This document shows positions 6,939-9,402 of a DNA stretch of 9,402 nt, in pieces. Every line of letters begins with the position of its first letter. The stretch's first letter is position 1. A model generated the notes under the pieces. The model was not told where the DNA came from, made no database searches, and worked only from the letters and a program-made list of their open reading frames with translations. Location of the stretch: contig JAIRLZ010000208.1 of NCBI GenBank assembly GCA_031259035.1, forward strand, positions 1-9,402, written 5' to 3'. The stretch comes from Treponema sp. Lineage in GTDB: Bacteria; Spirochaetota; Spirochaetia; Treponematales; Breznakiellaceae. A program made the translations under genes and the position numbers.

Positions 6939-7001
6939 GGAAACCTCATTACAAGGCGGGAAGGCTTCATTGCAGGACGGGGAAGCCTTATTACAGGGCA
7001 A
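6939..7001 (+). repeat. Degenerate tandem of three ~21-bp repeats
   Basis: Three adjacent units share a pattern: GGAAACCTCATTACAAGGCG (6939 onward), GAAGGCTTCATTGCAGGACG (6960 onward) and GGAAGCCTTATTACAGGGC (6981 onward). All are variants of GGAAGCCTCATTACAAGGCG, and the first is nearly identical to the isolated copy at 6485. Units contain weak internal symmetry (GCCT with AGGC). They end 14 bp before the ribosome-binding site of the next gene. This is not a CRISPR: the units are contiguous, divergent and have no spacers. Confidence 0.65.
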
Positions 7002-7024
7002 AAACGGCGTGAAAAGGAGAGAAT

Positions 7025-7362
7025 ATGGCTGAACATCGGGATTACTCGCCGCAAAAAGAGACGGAATTGACTGACTGGGCGGACAATTTCATTCAACAGG
7101 CGTCGCAAAACGCCGCCGCATGGCAGATTCCGCAGGATGAAGCGACGAATTTGCAGACAAAACAGATCGCATTCAAAGGTTTGCATTCGGAATGCGCCGC
7201 TCCAAACCGTACAAAACCTTATCGTCGATATTAGGGCGATGGTGAACTTCCGCTTTGCCAATCCTATCATTACCGGCGCCATGCGGGTCGCGCCCCAAAG
7301 ATCACACGAGGACGCCTGTCGGGGCGCCGATTACGAGGCCGGAATTCGACTGCGGGGGCTAG
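7025..7362 (+). pseudogene. Frameshifted gene for a small unrecognised treponeme-type protein
   Basis: An ATG with a strong site (AGGAG at 7015-7019) starts MAEHRDYSPQKETELTDWAD, followed by AAAWQIPQDEATNLQTKQ. The frame stops at 7232-7234. The next frame (from about 7215) continues sensibly as NLIVDIRAMVNFRFANPIIT, then GAMRVAP. A third (from about 7297) gives KDHTRTPVGAPITRPEFD and stops at 7360-7362. Each shift is repaired by removing one base from a short run (AAAA at 7213-7216, CCCC at 7293-7296). The joined pattern resembles a family of roughly 200-aa proteins of unknown function that I associate with gut treponemes and Bacteroidetes (start DYxP, central RAMVNFRFANPIIT, then D-x-T-x-TPV). 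Such proteins normally continue past this point, so the 3' half is missing and a residue or two before KDHT may be lost. Family recall is from memory and function is unknown. Confidence 0.65.
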
Positions 7363-7372
7363 GCAACCCCGC
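7352..7372. repeat. Hairpin between convergent genes
   Basis: GCGGGG (7352-7357) pairs with CCCCGC (7367-7372) over a 9-nt loop. It lies at the end of the broken + strand gene and 28 bp beyond the stop of the - strand permease gene. No T-run follows on either strand, so it is not a canonical terminator, though it could slow or protect transcripts. Confidence 0.4.
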
Positions 7373-7399
7373 GTGTCGGGCGCAGAGGGCCGCGCCCGC

Positions 7400-8797
7400 C
7401 TACTCATACCGCAGCACTTCGGCGGGTCTGGTGCGGGCGGCGCGGCGGGACGCGAACCATGAAGCCGCCAGCGCCGACAGGAAGCCGAACAGGAATATCA
7501 GAACCGCATCTCGGGGAATAACCCGCGCCGGAATCTCTTTTATGTAAAATATTGCGGGAGAAAAAATGGCGAATTCTTCGACCTGCGATCTGCCGAAAAG
7601 CCCGTAAATCAGATTCAACAGGCTGATAAAGGCGTTGACGATGTGTTCCAGCGCCGTAAAAAATCCGCTTATGTGGGTTGCGAGAAACAGTCCGAGAACA
7701 GTCCCCACGCCCGCTCCGATGAGTCCTATGACAAAGCCGTCCCACACAAATATGAGCCGCACAGCCCATTCGTCCGCGCCTAGAGCGCGCAACAACCCGA
7801 TTTCCTCGCGGCGTTCCAATACGGCTCTGCGCTGCGCCTGAAAAATATTCAATCCCACCACAATGAAGATAAGCCCCACGAGCAGGAACATGAGCAGCTT
7901 CTCCGAGCGCAGGGCGCTGAAAAACGCCTTGTTGTAGTCCCGCCACGAGGTTATGTTCACAACGGCGCAACCGGCGCCGCTTGCGGCGTTTTTTACGGCG
8001 CTCAAATTGTTGACAAGCTGGAGCGCGCGAGCGTCATTCCAGCGGTTCTTCAGCTTGACGCCAAGCATGAGGCTTGTGTCATCAAGAAGAGCCGCCGTGT
8101 TGATGTTGACAAAACCCCAGCCTATATCGTATTCATAGAAGCCGGAGCGGAAGATGCCCGTAACAGTGAAAACAGAATCTTCACCGGCGTCAAACAAACC
8201 GGATAGGGAGGCGATCTCCACCGTATCCCCTACCCGTACATGCAGTCTGTTTGCCAATTCCGCGCCCAGTACTATTGATCGCGGTTCAGTGAGGTCAAAA
8301 GAACCGCGTTCTATGTCGAGTTTTTCCGCCATGCCCGCGTCCTGGTCCAGAATAGTTGGAGCGACTCCCCGTATGAGCGCGCCTTCCTGTCCGGATCGTT
8401 TCCCGTGAAGTATGACGTACAATTCACGAAATGGCGATGCGGAAACGACGCCCGGAACGGTTCGTATTTGTTCCGCCACAACGTCCATGAGGGCGTTCTG
8501 CTCGTCAGTTTCAATGAAGACGGGATCAACGTCCGCGCCGGCATCCGCGCCGGCGGCGCCGCCGTCCACAATCGCGGGAATCTCCGCCCTCACATGAAAC
8601 GAGGATATTTCGATGATGCTTTCGATAAATCCAAGTTGAAACCCATTCATCACCGCGATAATCACGGTAAGCGCGAGCACGCCCACGCCTATGCCCAAAA
8701 TCGCCAAGACCGGCGCGGGTGAAGCGCCGCCGGAAGCGCCTTGCTTCCGGCGGCTGTTGTGCCGCGCCGCGACAAATGCCATCCACCCCAACCTCAT
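7400..8797 (-). CDS. LolC/LolE-type ABC transporter permease (lipoprotein release)
   Basis: A 465-aa inner-membrane permease of the FtsX/MacB_PCD fold, closest in layout to LolC/LolE, which with the LolD ATPase extract lipoproteins from the inner membrane and pass them to the outer-membrane route. Membrane segment 1 is at about 30-50 and ends in the typical AVMNGFQ. A large periplasmic domain follows (about 55-295), and segments at about 300-320, 347-375 and 430-450. The cytoplasmic coupling motif ERREEIGLLRALGA is at 328-341, and the C-terminus RPAEVLRYE is typical. An Ala/Gly/Asp-rich stretch (about 75-92) looks like a lineage-specific insert in the periplasmic domain. The ATG at 8797 is chosen over a start 16 codons earlier because it overlaps the upstream stop as ATGA and has GAGGGG just before it. 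LolC versus LolE cannot be separated here. The ATPase gene does not lie downstream. Confidence 0.88.
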   Translation of the reverse strand: MRLGWMAFVAARHNSRRKQGASGGASPAPVLAILGIGVGVLALTVIIAVMNGFQLGFIESIIEISSFHVRAEIPAIVDGGAAGADAGADVDPVFIETDEQNALMDVVAEQIRTVPGVVSASPFRELYVILHGKRSGQEGALIRGVAPTILDQDAGMAEKLDIERGSFDLTEPRSIVLGAELANRLHVRVGDTVEIASLSGLFDAGEDSVFTVTGIFRSGFYEYDIGWGFVNINTAALLDDTSLMLGVKLKNRWNDARALQLVNNLSAVKNAASGAGCAVVNITSWRDYNKAFFSALRSEKLLMFLLVGLIFIVVGLNIFQAQRRAVLERREEIGLLRALGADEWAVRLIFVWDGFVIGLIGAGVGTVLGLFLATHISGFFTALEHIVNAFISLLNLIYGLFGRSQVEEFAIFSPAIFYIKEIPARVIPRDAVLIFLFGFLSALAASWFASRRAARTRPAEVLRYE

Positions 8798-9402
8798 TGT
8801 CTTCCCCTCACCCGCTCTTCTTTTATTTTCCGTCCATTTTCCCAAATTGTCCGCAACGCCACTTTTCCGTCTATATGCAACTCTTCTATCTCAAGTCCGC
8901 CTTCGGTTCGTACCGTGCGCTCCAATACGCCGTTCACGTAATTGCGCTCCATTACCCGGTCGTCTTTTGAGTCGTAGTCATACTCGGTCACCCGTGTTTC
9001 AAGAACAGCGCCTTCACTGTCAAATGATCGCCATTCCACCGAAGCGAGGCGATCCCGCGCCCAATTATTCCTCACTTCACTGATCAGCGTTCCCGTCTCG
9101 TCGTAGCGGCTTTCCACCAGCGCCCGGCCCCTGTCGTCGATTGTGTACGCAACCTCTGACGCGGGAGCGCCGCCCAACGTTTCATTCAAAAAACTCGAAT
9201 TGGCCGCCGCGTTAGGACGGACAAAATTCCTGTCGAATTCGGGACGCGGTTTAAGCTGGGGAAATGAGATTGCCAGCGCCTGCGGAGCGCCGGTGTGGAC
9301 GATCCTTTGCACTTTCCGAAGCGAGCGGGAGCGGGAGTAATGATAGTAATCCGTCCAGAACGATGTTTCCCGCCACTCTTTTTGCGGCTCGACCGGCTCA
9401 GG
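8794..9402 (-). CDS. Unrecognised protein, 3' part only (runs off window)
   Basis: The frame is open from the window edge, so the start lies beyond 9402. 202 residues are visible. A GTG at 9312 is not the start, because coding-like sequence (EWRETSFWTDYYHYSRSRS) continues upstream in frame. The C-terminal half is a run of charged and hydrophobic alternation with Gly or Asn turns: YDETGTLISEV, DSEGAVLETRV, YVNGVLERTV, WENGRKIKEERV. This looks like a series of two-stranded beta repeats, loosely like YwqK or MORN-type antitoxin and cell-wall repeats, but I cannot assign it. There is no visible signal peptide, since the N-terminus is missing. The stop overlaps the permease start by four bases (ATGA), so the two are very probably translationally coupled. 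That hints at a role in the cell envelope alongside lipoprotein export. Confidence 0.85.
   Translation of the reverse strand, partial: PEPVEPQKEWRETSFWTDYYHYSRSRSLRKVQRIVHTGAPQALAISFPQLKPRPEFDRNFVRPNAAANSSFLNETLGGAPASEVAYTIDDRGRALVESRYDETGTLISEVRNNWARDRLASVEWRSFDSEGAVLETRVTEYDYDSKDDRVMERNYVNGVLERTVRTEGGLEIEELHIDGKVALRTIWENGRKIKEERVRGRQ

Noticed and set aside
6939..7001. Possible CRISPR array
   Set aside because: The units are contiguous and diverged, with no spacers and no cas genes.

Overview
The window most likely comes from a gut-type Treponema or close spirochaete relative. The evidence is a relic of the 'GGTISGN' surface-repeat family, a broken gene whose reading frames resemble a small protein family I associate with treponemes, and spirochaete-like versions of uvrC, a CorC/HlyC-type protein and a LolC/LolE-type permease. 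The taxonomic call is inference; no rRNA or other marker gene is present.

Layout. Positions 1-2978 form an accessory, repeat-rich, decaying segment on the + strand. It holds a cluster of three strong hairpins (about 1-102), a long unrecognised ORF apparently missing its 5' end (133-1266), the palindrome GGTGTCTGACACC (1258-1270), a C-terminal scrap of a Treponema-type surface repeat protein (1271-1485), and an IS4-family insertion sequence (about 1488-2623). The IS has perfect 17-bp terminal inverted repeats. Its transposase is broken by two frameshifts and has Gly at the position where the second catalytic Asp is expected. A further nest of inverted repeats (2629-2720) follows, including an inverted 12-bp match to the first bases of the window.

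Positions 2979-6274 are an ordinary core block on the - strand: uvrC (nucleotide-excision repair endonuclease) followed 32 bp later by a CNNM/CBS/CorC_HlyC-domain membrane protein.

Positions 6275-7399 are a second small accessory patch on the + strand. It contains a 97-aa unrecognised ORF flanked by near-identical direct repeats, a degenerate tandem of that repeat, and a gene starting with a strong ribosome-binding site but broken by two frameshifts (7025-7362).

Positions 7400-9402 are again core-like, on the - strand: the 3' part of an unrecognised protein running off the window edge, overlapping by ATGA with a complete LolC/LolE-type ABC permease.

How it works together: the core genes serve DNA repair, a membrane CBS-domain protein of probable ion or stress function, and probably lipoprotein export to the outer membrane. 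The accessory patches show gene decay, short dispersed repeats and small cassette-like ORFs. All four inferred frameshifts can be repaired by a one-base change in a G, C or A run. I found no CRISPR array, tRNA, rRNA, recognisable defence system or clear novel system.
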